49,073 bases of DNA from Desulfoarculaceae bacterium (GCA_019429465.1 JAHYIV010000020.1:1-49073), one strand, 5' to 3'. Shown: positions 24,989 through 33,931, counted from the stretch's first letter. The notes: generated by a model not told the origin, from the sequence alone. Made by a program: numbers and translations.

Positions 24989-25576
24989 TTGGACGTTTCC
25001 CCTTTCTTGCGAAAAACAACTCTTCTGGCCCGGGATGGTCTGCCTCCTCGCAAACGTCGAGCCATGAGTTATGAGATTGCTCAAAAAATTCTCCTCCTCC
25101 TTGAAGAGCTAATCACCGGGAGAACGATTTTTATTTATGTTGATTTTAGGTCCGAGGTCGAGACCCGTTTCCTTATCAGTGAGCTTCTCAGGCGGGGTAA
25201 GCGGGTGGTGGTGCCAGTCACCCTGGTCAAGGAAAAGAAATTGCTTCCTGTGCAGGTTCGAGATTTAGAAAAAGATCTGGTGCCCGGCTATTGTACCATA
25301 CCGGAACCACGAGTGGAGATAAGACAAAGTCGAATGATTGCCGCCAGTGAGATTGAGACTATTATTGTGCCCGGATCTGTTTTTGATGAACGGGGTGGCA
25401 GATTGGGGTATGGTGGTGGTTATTATGACCGCTTCATGGCCTATGAGGCGCCGGAGGCCAGACGAATAGGTCTGGCCTTTGATCTGCAGGTGGTGGGCCG
25501 CCTTCCCTTGCAACCCCACGATCAGGTGCTGGATCTGGTCGTTACCGAACAAAGAAGTATTCAAGGGAGCCGATAA
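24989..25576 (+). CDS. 5-formyltetrahydrofolate cyclo-ligase
   Basis: The enzyme uses ATP to turn 5-formyl-THF into 5,10-methenyl-THF, recycling this inhibitory folate. The 195-residue protein has LRKTTLLARDGLPPRKR at its start and the diagnostic VPGSVFDERGGRLGYGGGYYDRF with the phosphate-binding glycine loop. The frame reaches back into the terminator (TTG 24956), but TTG 24989 with AAAGGTG five bases upstream matches the family's start; no ATG is available. It is followed 24 bases later by the deacetylase gene. Confidence 0.9.
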   Translation: MDVSPFLRKTTLLARDGLPPRKRRAMSYEIAQKILLLLEELITGRTIFIYVDFRSEVETRFLISELLRRGKRVVVPVTLVKEKKLLPVQVRDLEKDLVPGYCTIPEPRVEIRQSRMIAASEIETIIVPGSVFDERGGRLGYGGGYYDRFMAYEAPEARRIGLAFDLQVVGRLPLQPHDQVLDLVVTEQRSIQGSR

Positions 25577-25600
25577 GAAGGTTGTATAGGAGGGATAGAG

Positions 25601-26665
25601 ATGCGAAAAACAGCCATTTTCACCGATCCTCTGTTTCTGGAACATGATCCCGGCTTTGATCATCCCGAATCACCAGAGCGGTTAAGGGGTGTTTATAAAC
25701 TCCTTGCAGAGAAGGCATTGCGTGATTGTTTTCTGAAACCGAAATTCTCCCCTGCCTCTCATGAAATTATCGCCCTGAACCACTCGGCAGCACTCATTCG
25801 GCGGGTTGCCGAGACCGCCGGCAAGGTCTTTGATCTCCTTGACCAGGATACGAAGACCTCGTCTGCTTCCTATGGTGCCGCCTGCCTGGCAGCAGGAGCC
25901 CTTATCAAGGGAGTAGATCTGTTGACGGCCGGTGACATTGATAACGGGTTTGCCCTGGTTCGCCCTCCTGGCCATCATGCGGAAAGAGACAAGTCGATGG
26001 GTTTTTGTCTCTTTAACAATGTGGCCATTGCCGCCAGGTATGCCACAGAGATCCTTGGTCTGGACAGGGTGATGATCGTCGACTGGGACCTGCATCATGG
26101 CAATGGGACCCAGCATTCTTTTTATGAGAGCGAAAAGGTTCTCTATATCTCCACCCATCAGTATCCCTATTATCCAGGAACCGGCTCTCTGCGGGAAACC
26201 GGTCAGGGGAAAGGAGAGGGATTTACGGTGAATATTCCTTTACCCGGATACCAGGGAGATGTGGATTATGCAACGATCTTCGATGATCTGGTCGTCCCCA
26301 TTGGTCGCGAATATAACCCTCAACTCATTTTAGTCTCCGCCGGATTTGATATTTACCGTGGTGATCCCCTTGGGACCATGGAGGTGACAGCTCAAGGTTT
26401 TGCCTATATGACCAGAATCCTGGTCCGCTTGGCTGAAGAGGTTTCTCAGGGAAGGCTGCTGGTGACCCTTGAGGGAGGGTATCATCCTGACGGGCAGCGG
26501 GATGGGATCCTGGCGGTTCTGGGAGAGCTTTGTGGTCAGGAGCTGGATACTGAGTACCACATCCATCTGGATAATGAAACCGCTAGGCGTCTGGGCCGTG
26601 AAAAATCACACCATCCGGCGATCAAGGAGGCATGCGAGGTTGCAAAAAAATATTGGAAAATGTAA
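25601..26665 (+). CDS. Histone deacetylase-fold protein (AcuC/APAH-like)
   Basis: The 354-residue protein has the zinc deacetylase motifs RPPGHHAERDKSMGFCLFNN, VDWDLHHGNGTQ (metal ligands Asp and His), YPYYPGTGS, and SAGFDIYRGDPLG (second Asp ligand), and the LEGGY tail. In bacteria such proteins remove acetyl groups from acetyl-CoA synthetase (AcuC), from acetylpolyamines, or from unknown substrates. The N-terminal HPESPERL block fits this class. ATG 25601 with AGGAGGGATAG upstream is a good start. It may be co-transcribed with the folate gene. The true substrate cannot be read from sequence. Confidence 0.9.
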   Translation: MRKTAIFTDPLFLEHDPGFDHPESPERLRGVYKLLAEKALRDCFLKPKFSPASHEIIALNHSAALIRRVAETAGKVFDLLDQDTKTSSASYGAACLAAGALIKGVDLLTAGDIDNGFALVRPPGHHAERDKSMGFCLFNNVAIAARYATEILGLDRVMIVDWDLHHGNGTQHSFYESEKVLYISTHQYPYYPGTGSLRETGQGKGEGFTVNIPLPGYQGDVDYATIFDDLVVPIGREYNPQLILVSAGFDIYRGDPLGTMEVTAQGFAYMTRILVRLAEEVSQGRLLVTLEGGYHPDGQRDGILAVLGELCGQELDTEYHIHLDNETARRLGREKSHHPAIKEACEVAKKYWKM

Positions 26666-26714
26666 AGTCTGCGGCGAATGTTTTTGTTTGTGAAATTCCA
26701 GCGAGGAATGTGAA

Positions 26715-27785
26715 TTGGAAGGACGAAAGGCCAAAATATTACTTGCAGATGATGACCTCACTGTTTGCACTACCGTATCAACGGTGCTCGAGATGTTTGG
26801 TCATGTGGTCACAACCGTTGCCGATGGTAGGGATGTTATTGATATTGTTGATGATTCGTATGATGTGATTATCCTCGATATCAATATGCGGGATATGGGT
26901 GGGTTTGAAACAATCAAGGTGCTCAACTCCCGTCGGTCTGATATTCCGGTCTTGTTTCTGACTGGCGCCGGTTCCATGGATTATGTTGTGCAGGCGATCA
27001 ACCTGGGAGGCTATGATTTTTTAACCAAACCTATTGAAGATCTTGATATCTTTAATGTGAAGATCAGGCGGGCCATAGAGAAGAGATCATTTGTTCTTCG
27101 GGAGAGGCAGTATAAAACCTCTCTGGAAGATGATGTTCGCAGTAAGACCCAGGAGTTGGAAGAGACCAATAAGCTTTTGCTCAGGTATAGTCATAGTCTC
27201 GAGAACGCAACGGTCCAGTTAATGAGTAGTCTCCAGAATGCGATGGAGGAGAAGGATTTCTATACTGCCGGTCATACCATGCGCGTGACGGAGTATGCCT
27301 TGATGCTTGGACTGGCCATGGATTTACCGGAAAAAGAACTGGTGGTGTTGCGAAGGGCGGCTCAGTTTCACGATATCGGTAAGCTGGTGATCGATCTTTC
27401 CTGTATTCAAAAGCCGGGGACATTAACCGATGAAGAGTGGGTCCTTATCCGAAAACATCCGGTTGTCGGTGCCAATATTATTCACCCACTGGGGTTTATG
27501 GAGCGGGAGCAGTTTATCATCAGGCATCATCATGAACGGATGGATGGAAAAGGATATCCGGATGGCCTGAAGAGTGACGATCTTGATCAGTTGACCAAGA
27601 TTCTTATTGTGGCTGATAGTTATGACGCCATGACCTCCAGGCGTAATTATCGTAGCAACCTGAATATGGAAGAAGCTATCTGTGAGCTGCAGCTCTTTTC
27701 CGGCTCTCAGTTTGATGGAGAAACAGTGGATGTTTTTTCCGGTGCTGTTCGGGACTTTGTCTTAACTTTTGATGTTGCATCGTAA
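26715..27785 (+). CDS. Response regulator with HD-GYP cyclic-di-GMP phosphodiesterase domain
   Basis: An N-terminal receiver (1-125) has acidic pocket DDD 12-14, phospho-acceptor Asp55 (IILDINM), and Lys105. A short coiled-coil linker (125-165) leads to an HD-GYP domain with HD219-220, HHHERMDGKGYPDGL (271-285) and ADSYDAMTS. This arrangement degrades cyclic-di-GMP in response to a sensor kinase; no kinase is next to it. The start is TTG 26715, with GAGGA upstream; no ATG precedes the receiver. All catalytic residues I can check are present. It follows the deacetylase gene by 49 bases and may share its transcript. Confidence 0.92.
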   Translation: MEGRKAKILLADDDLTVCTTVSTVLEMFGHVVTTVADGRDVIDIVDDSYDVIILDINMRDMGGFETIKVLNSRRSDIPVLFLTGAGSMDYVVQAINLGGYDFLTKPIEDLDIFNVKIRRAIEKRSFVLRERQYKTSLEDDVRSKTQELEETNKLLLRYSHSLENATVQLMSSLQNAMEEKDFYTAGHTMRVTEYALMLGLAMDLPEKELVVLRRAAQFHDIGKLVIDLSCIQKPGTLTDEEWVLIRKHPVVGANIIHPLGFMEREQFIIRHHHERMDGKGYPDGLKSDDLDQLTKILIVADSYDAMTSRRNYRSNLNMEEAICELQLFSGSQFDGETVDVFSGAVRDFVLTFDVAS

Positions 27786-27809
27786 CTGCGATCTTAAGGT
27801 TTAAAGGGA

Positions 27810-28094
27810 ATGAAGATAACAAAAGAAGAAGTTGAGAGGGTGGCACATCTGGCCCGGTTGAATCTGAGTGCAGAGGAGCTGGAGACCATGACCAGTCAGC
27901 TGGACACCATCCTCTCCTATGTGGCCAAGTTAGAAGAACTGGACACCACCGGCGTCCAACCAATGACCCATGCCTTTGCCGAAGCCAATGCCTTTCGTGA
28001 AGACAGGGTGACCGGTTCGCTGGCCAGGGAAGAGGCCCTGGCCAATGGCCCTTGCCAGAACGGCGAGGCCTTTGTCGTGCCGAAGATTATTTAG
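27810..28094 (+). CDS. gatC: Aspartyl/glutamyl-tRNA amidotransferase subunit C
   Basis: GatC stabilises the GatAB complex, which turns Glu-tRNA(Gln) or Asp-tRNA(Asn) into Gln- or Asn-tRNA. The 94-residue protein has EEVERVAHLARLNLSAEEL, QLDTILSYVAKLEELDT and the terminal FVVPKII, all typical. The stop codon TAG lies in the first bases of palindromic element D1. gatA follows only after about 490 bases filled by repeats D1 and B1, whereas the pair is usually close together. gatB is not in the window. Confidence 0.93.
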   Translation: MKITKEEVERVAHLARLNLSAEELETMTSQLDTILSYVAKLEELDTTGVQPMTHAFAEANAFREDRVTGSLAREEALANGPCQNGEAFVVPKII

Positions 28095-28248
28095 AGGCCG
28101 TTATGAAACAAGCAAGGTTTTTTTCTTGCTTGTTTCATTTACGGACTCTTATGCCGCATCCAGGAAACAGCAATCTGTTCTGCTGTTTCCTGGTGTGGCG
28201 ACTGGCAGATTACATCTGCCGTAGGTCATACAAGGTGCCATTATGAAA
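28093..28248 (+). repeat. Modular palindromic element, family D (copy D1)
   Basis: Begins AGAGGCCGTTATGAAA at the gatC stop, and contains two perfect 12-bp hairpins: GAAACAAGCAAG/CTTGCTTGTTTC (28105-28116, 28125-28136) and CCAGGAAACAGC/GCTGTTTCCTGG (28160-28171, 28182-28193). Its close match is D2 at 35478, which starts at the tolC stop in the same way. It could act as a terminator or RNA stabiliser for the upstream gene. Confidence 0.88.
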
Positions 28249-28329
28249 TAAATTGTCTCTTTGTGACTATTTATTAATGGCTCATTCATGCCATTTTGGC
28301 CATAGGTGCCCAAGTTGTTTCCAATTATT

Positions 28330-28508
28330 GATGGCGTCGTAAAAAGTCGCCAACTGCTTCGTTGCTGCAGGTAAGCGAGGTCACGAGACTCCGAATTATC
28401 TCGTCACTGCGGCGTACTCAAGTACGCCTCATTCCTCGAAATTTGCGCGCCTCGCATTTGACGCTTTTTACTTAGCCATCCCAGAAATTGAGTTTTTACG
28501 AAACCATC
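28330..28508 (-). repeat. Transposon-like element (MITE), family B (copy B1)
   Basis: Terminal repeats GATGGCGTCGTAAAAA and TTTTTACGAAACCATC are near-inverse; the interior includes the palindrome GGCGTACTCAAGTACGCC. A 7-bp direct repeat AATTATT flanks it (28323-28329 and 28509-28515). It is inverted relative to B2 and B3 and has about 24 extra bases. No ORF is credible. It lies in the gatC-gatA spacer. Confidence 0.92.
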
Positions 28509-28583
28509 AATTATTTATTTATAATGGCTTGGAAATTGATGGATAAGGTTTAGAGAGCAGAGCGATTATTTTTTGAGGTACCA

Positions 28584-30056
28584 ATGAATCCCTATGAATT
28601 GACCATGGCCCAGGCAACAGAGCAGATGGCTGGCGGCAGTCTCTCTTCCCGTGAATTGACGCAAAGCTGTCTTGAGCGCATCGAGGCGGTTGATGACAAG
28701 GTGAAGGCTTTTCTGGTGGTTGAGCCGGGACAGGCCTTGCTGCAGGCTGACGAGGCGGATACGATCCGGGCTCGGGGTGATGCCGGGCCCTTGTGTGGCA
28801 TACCGCTCTCCTTAAAGGATCTGCTCTGTACCAAAGGGACAGTGACCACCTGTGGTTCCCGGATGCTGGAAAATTTTGTTCCCCCCTACGATGCAACGGT
28901 TGTTGAAAAGCTGAAAAGTCAGGGGGCGGTAATCCTTGGCAAGGTTGCCATGGATGAATTTGCCATGGGCTCCACCTCGGAGAGCTGTGCCTTTCGGGTT
29001 CCTGAAAATCCATGGAAACTTGGGTTTGTCAGCGGCGGCTCCTCCGGTGGTGCTGCCGCCTCGGTGGCGGCCCTGGAGTGCCCGGCTTCTCTTGGCTCTG
29101 ATACGGGCGGCTCCATCCGACAACCGGCCTCTCTCTGCGGGATTGTGGGGATGAAGCCAACCTATGGCCTGGTCTCCCGCTATGGCCTGGTGGCCTTTGC
29201 CTCATCTCTTGATCAGATCGGCCCCCTGACCCGCGATGTTACTGACAGTGCCCTGATGATGAATGCGATCAGCGGCCATGACCCCAGGGATTCGACATCG
29301 GTCAGCCGCAAGATTCCGGATTTCTGTTCATCCCTGACCGGGGGGCTGCAAGGGATGCGGGTGGGTGTCCCCCGTGAATATTTTGGCGAGGGCCTGGATC
29401 CGGAGGTGCGGGCGGTTGTCACCCATGGCATTGAGGTGCTGAGGGATGGCGGCGCCGAGATTGTCGAGGTGTCGCTGCCGCGCACGGATTATTGTGTGGC
29501 CGTTTATTATCTCATTGCCACGGCTGAGGCCAGCTCCAATCTGGCTCGATATGATGGCGTCGCCTATGGTTTTCGTAACCTGGAGGTCCAGTCACTCATG
29601 GAGATGTACAAGGAGACGCGTTCACAGGGCTTTGGCGCAGAAGTGAAACGTCGGATCCTGATTGGCACCTATGCCCTGTCTGCCGGCTATTATGATGCCT
29701 ATTATAAAAAAGCCTCTCAGGTGCGCACCCTGATCCTGGATGATTTTAAGCGTGCCTTTGAGCAGTGTGATGTCCTGGTCTCGCCGGTTGTGCCCACTCC
29801 GGCCTGGAAATTAGGGGAGAAGGCTGATAATCCGCTGGCCATGTATCTCTCGGATGTGTTGACCATCTCTGCCAATCTTGCCGGCATTCCAGGGATCTCG
29901 GTTCCCGGCGGTTTCAGTCGGGGTGGATTGCCCATCGGCATCCAGCTCCAGGGGGCTCACTTCAGGGAGGATCTGTTGTTGAAGGTTGCCTATAATCTGG
30001 AACAAGGTCTGAACCTGCCGCCACAACGGCCTGCCCTTGTCCAGGGTATTGAATGA
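28584..30056 (+). CDS. gatA: Aspartyl/glutamyl-tRNA amidotransferase subunit A
   Basis: GatA is the glutaminase of the amidotransferase and supplies ammonia to GatB. The 490-residue protein has the amidase-signature motifs: catalytic Lys in IPLSLKDLL, SGGSSGGAAASVA with the cis-Ser, and GSDTGGSIRQPASLCG with the nucleophile Ser. Length and start (MNPYELTMAQA with GAGGT upstream) fit. It is separated from gatC by repeats, so translation is not coupled; a shared transcript would carry two structured elements between the genes, which may uncouple the ratio of subunits. hisC and cmk follow. Confidence 0.95.
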   Translation: MNPYELTMAQATEQMAGGSLSSRELTQSCLERIEAVDDKVKAFLVVEPGQALLQADEADTIRARGDAGPLCGIPLSLKDLLCTKGTVTTCGSRMLENFVPPYDATVVEKLKSQGAVILGKVAMDEFAMGSTSESCAFRVPENPWKLGFVSGGSSGGAAASVAALECPASLGSDTGGSIRQPASLCGIVGMKPTYGLVSRYGLVAFASSLDQIGPLTRDVTDSALMMNAISGHDPRDSTSVSRKIPDFCSSLTGGLQGMRVGVPREYFGEGLDPEVRAVVTHGIEVLRDGGAEIVEVSLPRTDYCVAVYYLIATAEASSNLARYDGVAYGFRNLEVQSLMEMYKETRSQGFGAEVKRRILIGTYALSAGYYDAYYKKASQVRTLILDDFKRAFEQCDVLVSPVVPTPAWKLGEKADNPLAMYLSDVLTISANLAGIPGISVPGGFSRGGLPIGIQLQGAHFREDLLLKVAYNLEQGLNLPPQRPALVQGIE

Positions 30057-30130
30057 TCAGTGCCCGATGGGGGGTATGGGTTAGATCGTGTTTTTCGAGA
30101 TTGTTTAATTTTTAGGGTGAAGAGGTAGTG

Positions 30131-31246
30131 ATGAAGATCCAGGTTCCTGATAATGTTGCATCTATCGTACCGTATCCACCAGGTAAACCGCTGGAGGAAC
30201 TGGAAAGGGAATATGGGGTCAGGAATTCAATCAAGATGGCTTCCAATGAAAATCCATGGGGGCCCTCACCCAAGGCCATCCAGGCCATCCGCGGGGCCCT
30301 TGAAAACCTGCATCGTTATCCGGACGGGTCTGGCTATTATCTGGTCCATGCCCTGGCCGAAAAACTGGGCTTTTCGCCTGACGAGATCGTGCTGGGCAAT
30401 GGGTCTAATGAAATCATTGAGATGCTGGTCAAGGCCTATGTCCAGAACGGTGACGAGGTGATTACCAGCCATCCCTCCTTTCTCATGTATCAGAAGATTG
30501 TCCAGGTCCGGGGCGGGGTGAATATCGTCATCCCTTTGACGACTGGGATGCACCATGATCTGGCCACCATTCTGTCCGTCATCACCGACCAAACCAGGCT
30601 CATTTTTCTTGACAATCCCAACAATCCTACCGGCTGCCCGATCAAACCGACGGATCTTTATTCCTTCCTCAGTGCGATCCCCGAATCGGTACTTGTGGTG
30701 CTTGATGAGGCCTATGTCGATTTCATGGACAGTGAGCTGCAGGTGGATATCTTTTCCCTGATCCGCAACACCAAGCGAAGGTGCGGGGTGGTATCCCTGC
30801 GTACGTTTTCCAAGGCATACGGCCTGGCCGGCTTGCGCATCGGCTATGGTCTCATGCCGTCTCAGGTGGCAGGGAATCTGCATCGGGTGCGGCAGCCCTT
30901 TAATGTCAATCAGCTGGCCCAGGTTGGTGCCCTGGCCGCCCTGGAGGATGAGGACTTTTATCAGCATACCCTGCGCCGTACCCGCGAGGGGTTGAACTAT
31001 CTGCGGTCTGAAGTTGATAAAATGGGGTGTAAAAGCTATCCGTCACAGACCAATTTTTTTCTGATTGATGTCCGGGGCGATGCGACGCTCCTCTATGAGG
31101 CCATGCTTCATAAGGGGGTTATTATCCGTTCCATGAAACCCTATGGCTATAGTGATATGGTACGTATTACCGTGGGCAATGAAGAGGAAAACCAGCGTTT
31201 TCTGGCCGCGCTCTCTTCCTGTCTGCATGAGCTGGCCTATGTCTGA
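30131..31246 (+). CDS. hisC: Histidinol-phosphate aminotransferase
   Basis: HisC is a PLP enzyme that makes histidinol phosphate from imidazole-acetol phosphate in histidine synthesis. The 371-residue protein has SNENPWGPSPKA, GNGSNEIIEML, FLDNPNNPTGCP, VVLDEAYVDFMD, and the PLP lysine motif TFSKAYGLAGLRIGYG. These fit HisC over other class I aminotransferases. ATG 30131 is chosen over GTG 30128 because GAGG is five bases upstream. It overlaps cmk by eight bases, so they are translationally coupled. Other his genes are absent here, so it is a stand-alone copy; substrate breadth is possible. Confidence 0.85.
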   Translation: MKIQVPDNVASIVPYPPGKPLEELEREYGVRNSIKMASNENPWGPSPKAIQAIRGALENLHRYPDGSGYYLVHALAEKLGFSPDEIVLGNGSNEIIEMLVKAYVQNGDEVITSHPSFLMYQKIVQVRGGVNIVIPLTTGMHHDLATILSVITDQTRLIFLDNPNNPTGCPIKPTDLYSFLSAIPESVLVVLDEAYVDFMDSELQVDIFSLIRNTKRRCGVVSLRTFSKAYGLAGLRIGYGLMPSQVAGNLHRVRQPFNVNQLAQVGALAALEDEDFYQHTLRRTREGLNYLRSEVDKMGCKSYPSQTNFFLIDVRGDATLLYEAMLHKGVIIRSMKPYGYSDMVRITVGNEEENQRFLAALSSCLHELAYV

Positions 31247-31928
31247 GCAGCGCGAGATTGTCACCATCGATGGACCATCCGGGGTGGGGAAATCTACCCT
31301 GAGCCGGAGGGTGGCGGCCGCCCTTGGCTATACCTATCTGGATACGGGGGCCATGTATCGGGCGGTAGCCCTGTACCTCCAGCAACTACAGATAGATCTT
31401 GACGATGAAGAAAAGGTGCGTTCTACCCTTTCTTCCCTGGATTTACAGTTGTTACCGGCTGATGGGGAAGATGGCGATGTCGGGGTGGTGGTGGGTGGCC
31501 AGGATGTGAGCCGCACTATTCGTACCCCTGAAATGGGGATGCTGGCCTCACGGGTATCAGCGATTCCGGCGGTACGGGAGAAGCTGACCGAGATGCAGCA
31601 GGCGATCGGCCGGGCGGGAAAGATCGTGGCCGAAGGAAGAGATACCGGCACAGTGGTCTTTCCTGATGCCTGCTGGAAATTTTATCTTGAGGCCGACCCT
31701 GAAGAGCGGGGCCGCAGACGGGTGGAGCAGCTTCGAGCTTCAGGGCAGGAGGTTGATGCCCGGGAGTTGCTGGCCATGATTGTCAAGCGGGATCGCGATG
31801 ACCAGGAGCGAACCTTGTCCCCCTTGCAAAAAGCAGAAGATGCCCTGGTCATTGATACTACCTCAATTGATATTCAAGAGGTGTGCAGAAAGATACTGGA
31901 GTTTGTTCGGGAAAAAAAATCTTGTTGA
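31239..31928 (+). CDS. cmk: Cytidylate kinase
   Basis: Cmk phosphorylates CMP and dCMP, feeding pyrimidine triphosphate pools. The 229-residue protein begins IVTIDGPSGVGKSTLSRRVA (P-loop GPSGVGKS), then LDTGAMYRAVALY, VAEGRDTGTVVFPDA with the catalytic Arg/Asp, and late KRDRDDQERTLSPL. The start is ATG 31239 inside the last codons of hisC; a longer frame upstream is the hisC shadow. A 12-bp hairpin follows at 31952-31996 before the convergent pal gene. Confidence 0.95.
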   Translation: MSEQREIVTIDGPSGVGKSTLSRRVAAALGYTYLDTGAMYRAVALYLQQLQIDLDDEEKVRSTLSSLDLQLLPADGEDGDVGVVVGGQDVSRTIRTPEMGMLASRVSAIPAVREKLTEMQQAIGRAGKIVAEGRDTGTVVFPDACWKFYLEADPEERGRRRVEQLRASGQEVDARELLAMIVKRDRDDQERTLSPLQKAEDALVIDTTSIDIQEVCRKILEFVREKKSC

Positions 31929-31951
31929 AACAGGGACAGACACACAGGGCA

Positions 31952-31996
31952 ATCAAGAAAGGGAACATACTGGCTGGTTCTGTCCCCTTTCTTGAT
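31952..31996. terminator. Hairpin between convergent cmk and pal
   Basis: ATCAAGAAAGGG (31952-31963) and CCCTTTCTTGAT (31985-31996) pair perfectly over a 21-base loop. It has no clear T-run but lies in the narrow gap between convergent genes and may mark the end of both transcripts. Confidence 0.5.
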
Positions 31997-32011
31997 CAGC
32001 AAGGCACAAAG

Positions 32012-32596
32012 TTAATCAATAACAAAATCATCGCGTCTGTTGTATTGATAACTGTTTTCATCCTGTCCCTCGAAGAGCGGTCTTTCTTCGCCATAGCTGA
32101 TGGTGCGGATTCGGGTGCTGTCAATGCCGAGATCAACCAGATAGCGTTTGGCACTGATAGCGCGTCTTTCGCCTAAAGCCAGGTTGTACTCGTTGGTGCC
32201 TCGTTCGTCAGTGTTGCCTTCAATAATGATGGACTCAGATGAGGTCTTCATGTATTCGGCATTGGCGATCATATTGTTGATCATATCCTGGCGGATACTT
32301 GATTCATCAAAATTAAAATAGACGGGTTGAAACTGGGCAGAAGAACGGCCATGCTGGCGTTTGTACTCATCGCCTTGTTCTCCCTGACCAAAACTGCCAT
32401 ATTGTTGATTGGCGGTATCGTCCAGCGTGCCCTCGGTGCTGCCGGTGGTGTCGGGATAGCTAAAACTGTTGCCGCCAGAGAGGTCTCCAGCAGATGTTGG
32501 AGGGGCGATCTCTTTTTTGCTGCAACCTCCGGCAACAAAGGTGAGTGAGCCAATCAGGGTGAGAAACAGAAGGGTGTGCAGGGTCTTTTTTTTCAT
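32012..32596 (-). CDS. pal: Peptidoglycan-associated lipoprotein Pal (OmpA-like)
   Basis: Pal is an outer-membrane lipoprotein that binds peptidoglycan and works with Tol proteins in envelope constriction. The 194-residue protein has a signal and lipobox VAGGC (Cys25), a low-complexity Ser/Gly/Gln-rich linker (about 30-85), and an OmpA domain with VYFNFDESSIRQDM and IIIEGNTDERGTNEYNLALGERRA. ATG 32596 is chosen over an upstream GTG. A sigma-70-like promoter lies at 32687-32714. tolA, tolB, tolQ and tolR are not in this window, so pal stands alone. Confidence 0.88.
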   Translation of the reverse strand: MKKKTLHTLLFLTLIGSLTFVAGGCSKKEIAPPTSAGDLSGGNSFSYPDTTGSTEGTLDDTANQQYGSFGQGEQGDEYKRQHGRSSAQFQPVYFNFDESSIRQDMINNMIANAEYMKTSSESIIIEGNTDERGTNEYNLALGERRAISAKRYLVDLGIDSTRIRTISYGEERPLFEGQDENSYQYNRRDDFVID

Positions 32597-32926
32597 GACG
32601 ATCACTTTAAGAAAAAGGAGGATGTGTTGTCTCCGGTCAAGTAGACACCTACCAGAGACAAGATGCTATAATTTGCTGCAAACTTTACTATACCTGCAAT
32701 AGGGTGGACGTCAAGCAAATTTGGAGAATGAACAGCGGTGGTGATAAAATTCTTGATCCACCCCCTGAAGAATGGTAACCAAATGGTTCGCATGGGTAAA
32801 TCTTAATCAAGATGGATACGGTTCAGGTGGAAAAACAGGCCGTGGAGCTTGTGGTCTGGAGAATAAGGCCATTGACGGTTGCCAACCATTCGTTATCTCT
32901 CTCCATGAGAGAATTCGCGCCTTTTT
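32597..32926. other. Intergenic DNA between pal and the DUF2721 gene, left part
   Basis: These 330 bases hold the pal leader and promoter, then a GC-mixed stretch without a credible gene. Several glycine-rich frames can be read, but none resembles a protein family. Repeat A3 occupies the right side. Confidence 0.5.
32687..32714 (-). promoter_or_regulatory. Sigma-70-type promoter of pal
   Basis: On the minus strand TTGACG and TATAGT are separated by 16 bases, 5 of 6 matches for each box. The predicted start of transcription is about 85 bases before the pal ATG, leaving a leader. Confidence 0.6.
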
Positions 32927-33006
32927 AGTGACTTACAGATTATTTTCTTGTTTTTTTTGCAAGAAAATAATCTGCGAAAGGCACTTATCCCGTTCATCGG
33001 GGTTAG
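32927..33006 (-). repeat. Palindromic repeat, family A (copy A3)
   Basis: An 80-base copy, reverse orientation, starting AGTGACTTACAG and ending GGGGTTAG, with arms around CAGATTATTTTCTTG. It is intergenic, 74 bases before the DUF2721 gene, and nearly identical to A4 and A2. Confidence 0.93.
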
Positions 33007-33079
33007 AATAGATCAACCAGAATCTGTTCGAGGGAGGCTTTTTTTGTCAACAGAGCCGTAAACAAGGGTAATTATTGCC

Positions 33080-33514
33080 ATGGATATCAGCTTTACGACC
33101 CCGGCCCTGATTTTCCCGGCCGTAACCTTTCTCCTGATCGCCTACACCAATCGTTTTCTGGCTCTTGGTTCCAGGATCCGTAACCTGCATGATCGCTATC
33201 GGGTAAATCCTGATGATGTTCTGCTGGGACAGATTAAGAGTCTGCGTCATCGGGTGGTACTGATCAGGAACATGCAGGCCTGCGGGGTTGCCGGTCTTTT
33301 CTGCTGTGTGATCTGCATGCTGCTCCTGTTTTCCGGCTGGCAGCTTGCTGGTAAGATCTTCTTTGTGATCAGTTTACTCCTGGTGCTTGCCTCTCTGGGC
33401 ATCTCGTTTCGGGAAATTTTACTCTCTGTTGAGGCCCTGACCCTTGAATTGAGCTCCATGGAGAACAAGGGAAAAACTCCCCTCTCTGCTTTGCTCTGTT
33501 CATGTTCAACATAA
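33080..33514 (+). CDS. DUF2721-family small membrane protein
   Basis: The 144-residue protein has three hydrophobic segments: about 8-27, 65-85 and 92-110, with a polar linker SRIRNLHDRYRVNPDD between the first two. This pattern, and the RNMQACGVAGLFC start of the second, fits DUF2721 membrane proteins, whose function is not known. The stop TAA is immediately followed by repeat C2 (33515), as for queH and C1. The last residues (SALLCSCST) are therefore next to the element and might be affected by it. Confidence 0.65.
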   Translation: MDISFTTPALIFPAVTFLLIAYTNRFLALGSRIRNLHDRYRVNPDDVLLGQIKSLRHRVVLIRNMQACGVAGLFCCVICMLLLFSGWQLAGKIFFVISLLLVLASLGISFREILLSVEALTLELSSMENKGKTPLSALLCSCST

Positions 33515-33693
33515 GGGACGCGGAAAATACTCATCTATCCATCTTGTTTCCCGTCTTCGGGCCAGTTTTGACTGCACCTCAATCGCAAAATCCTCGATGG
33601 AGCGTAACTACATCTGCGGTTTTACTCAATCGGTGCAGCCAAAACTGGCCACAATCCATTTGCAATTCAGGTACATCACTATTTCCGAGTCTC
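33515..33693 (+). repeat. Inverted-repeat element, family C (copy C2)
   Basis: 179 bases, GGGACGCGGAAAATACT at the left and a slightly decayed ATTTCCGAGTCTC at the right. It begins at the base after the DUF2721 stop TAA. Interior words (CATCTGCGGTTTTACTC, CAATCGGTGCAGCC) match C1 and C4. Confidence 0.92.
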
Positions 33694-33931
33694 TGACCGC
33701 AGGTTGACCCGCGCACGCGGGCACAGCTTTACAACCCCTTTACTGAGCGGTTGCTAGATACTCCAACCTGCAACCGCAGAATTTACCCCTTGCATTTGTG
33801 GTCCGTGGCGGAGTTTCGCAGAGGAGAGAAGAGCATCGTTTCTCGTTTCATGTGATGTGCAATATGGTAAACAAAGAGTATCATGGCTTGACTTTCACTT
33901 GAAAATGTAAACTAATTATTGAAGAATAATA
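33694..33931. other. Intergenic DNA with a candidate tolC promoter
   Basis: No gene seen. A promoter-like TTGACT (33888-33893) with ACTAAT (33911-33916) at 17-base spacing points right, toward tolC. Element E1 starts just 16 bases later, so it lies in the leader of any transcript started here. Confidence 0.4.

Noticed and set aside
28103-28246. A 47-codon ORF (starting MKQAR) conserved between D1 and D2
   Set aside because: Both copies are open at equal length, but nearly all base differences change the residue (about nine changes, essentially none silent), so there is no protein-level constraint. It is a by-product of the repeat.
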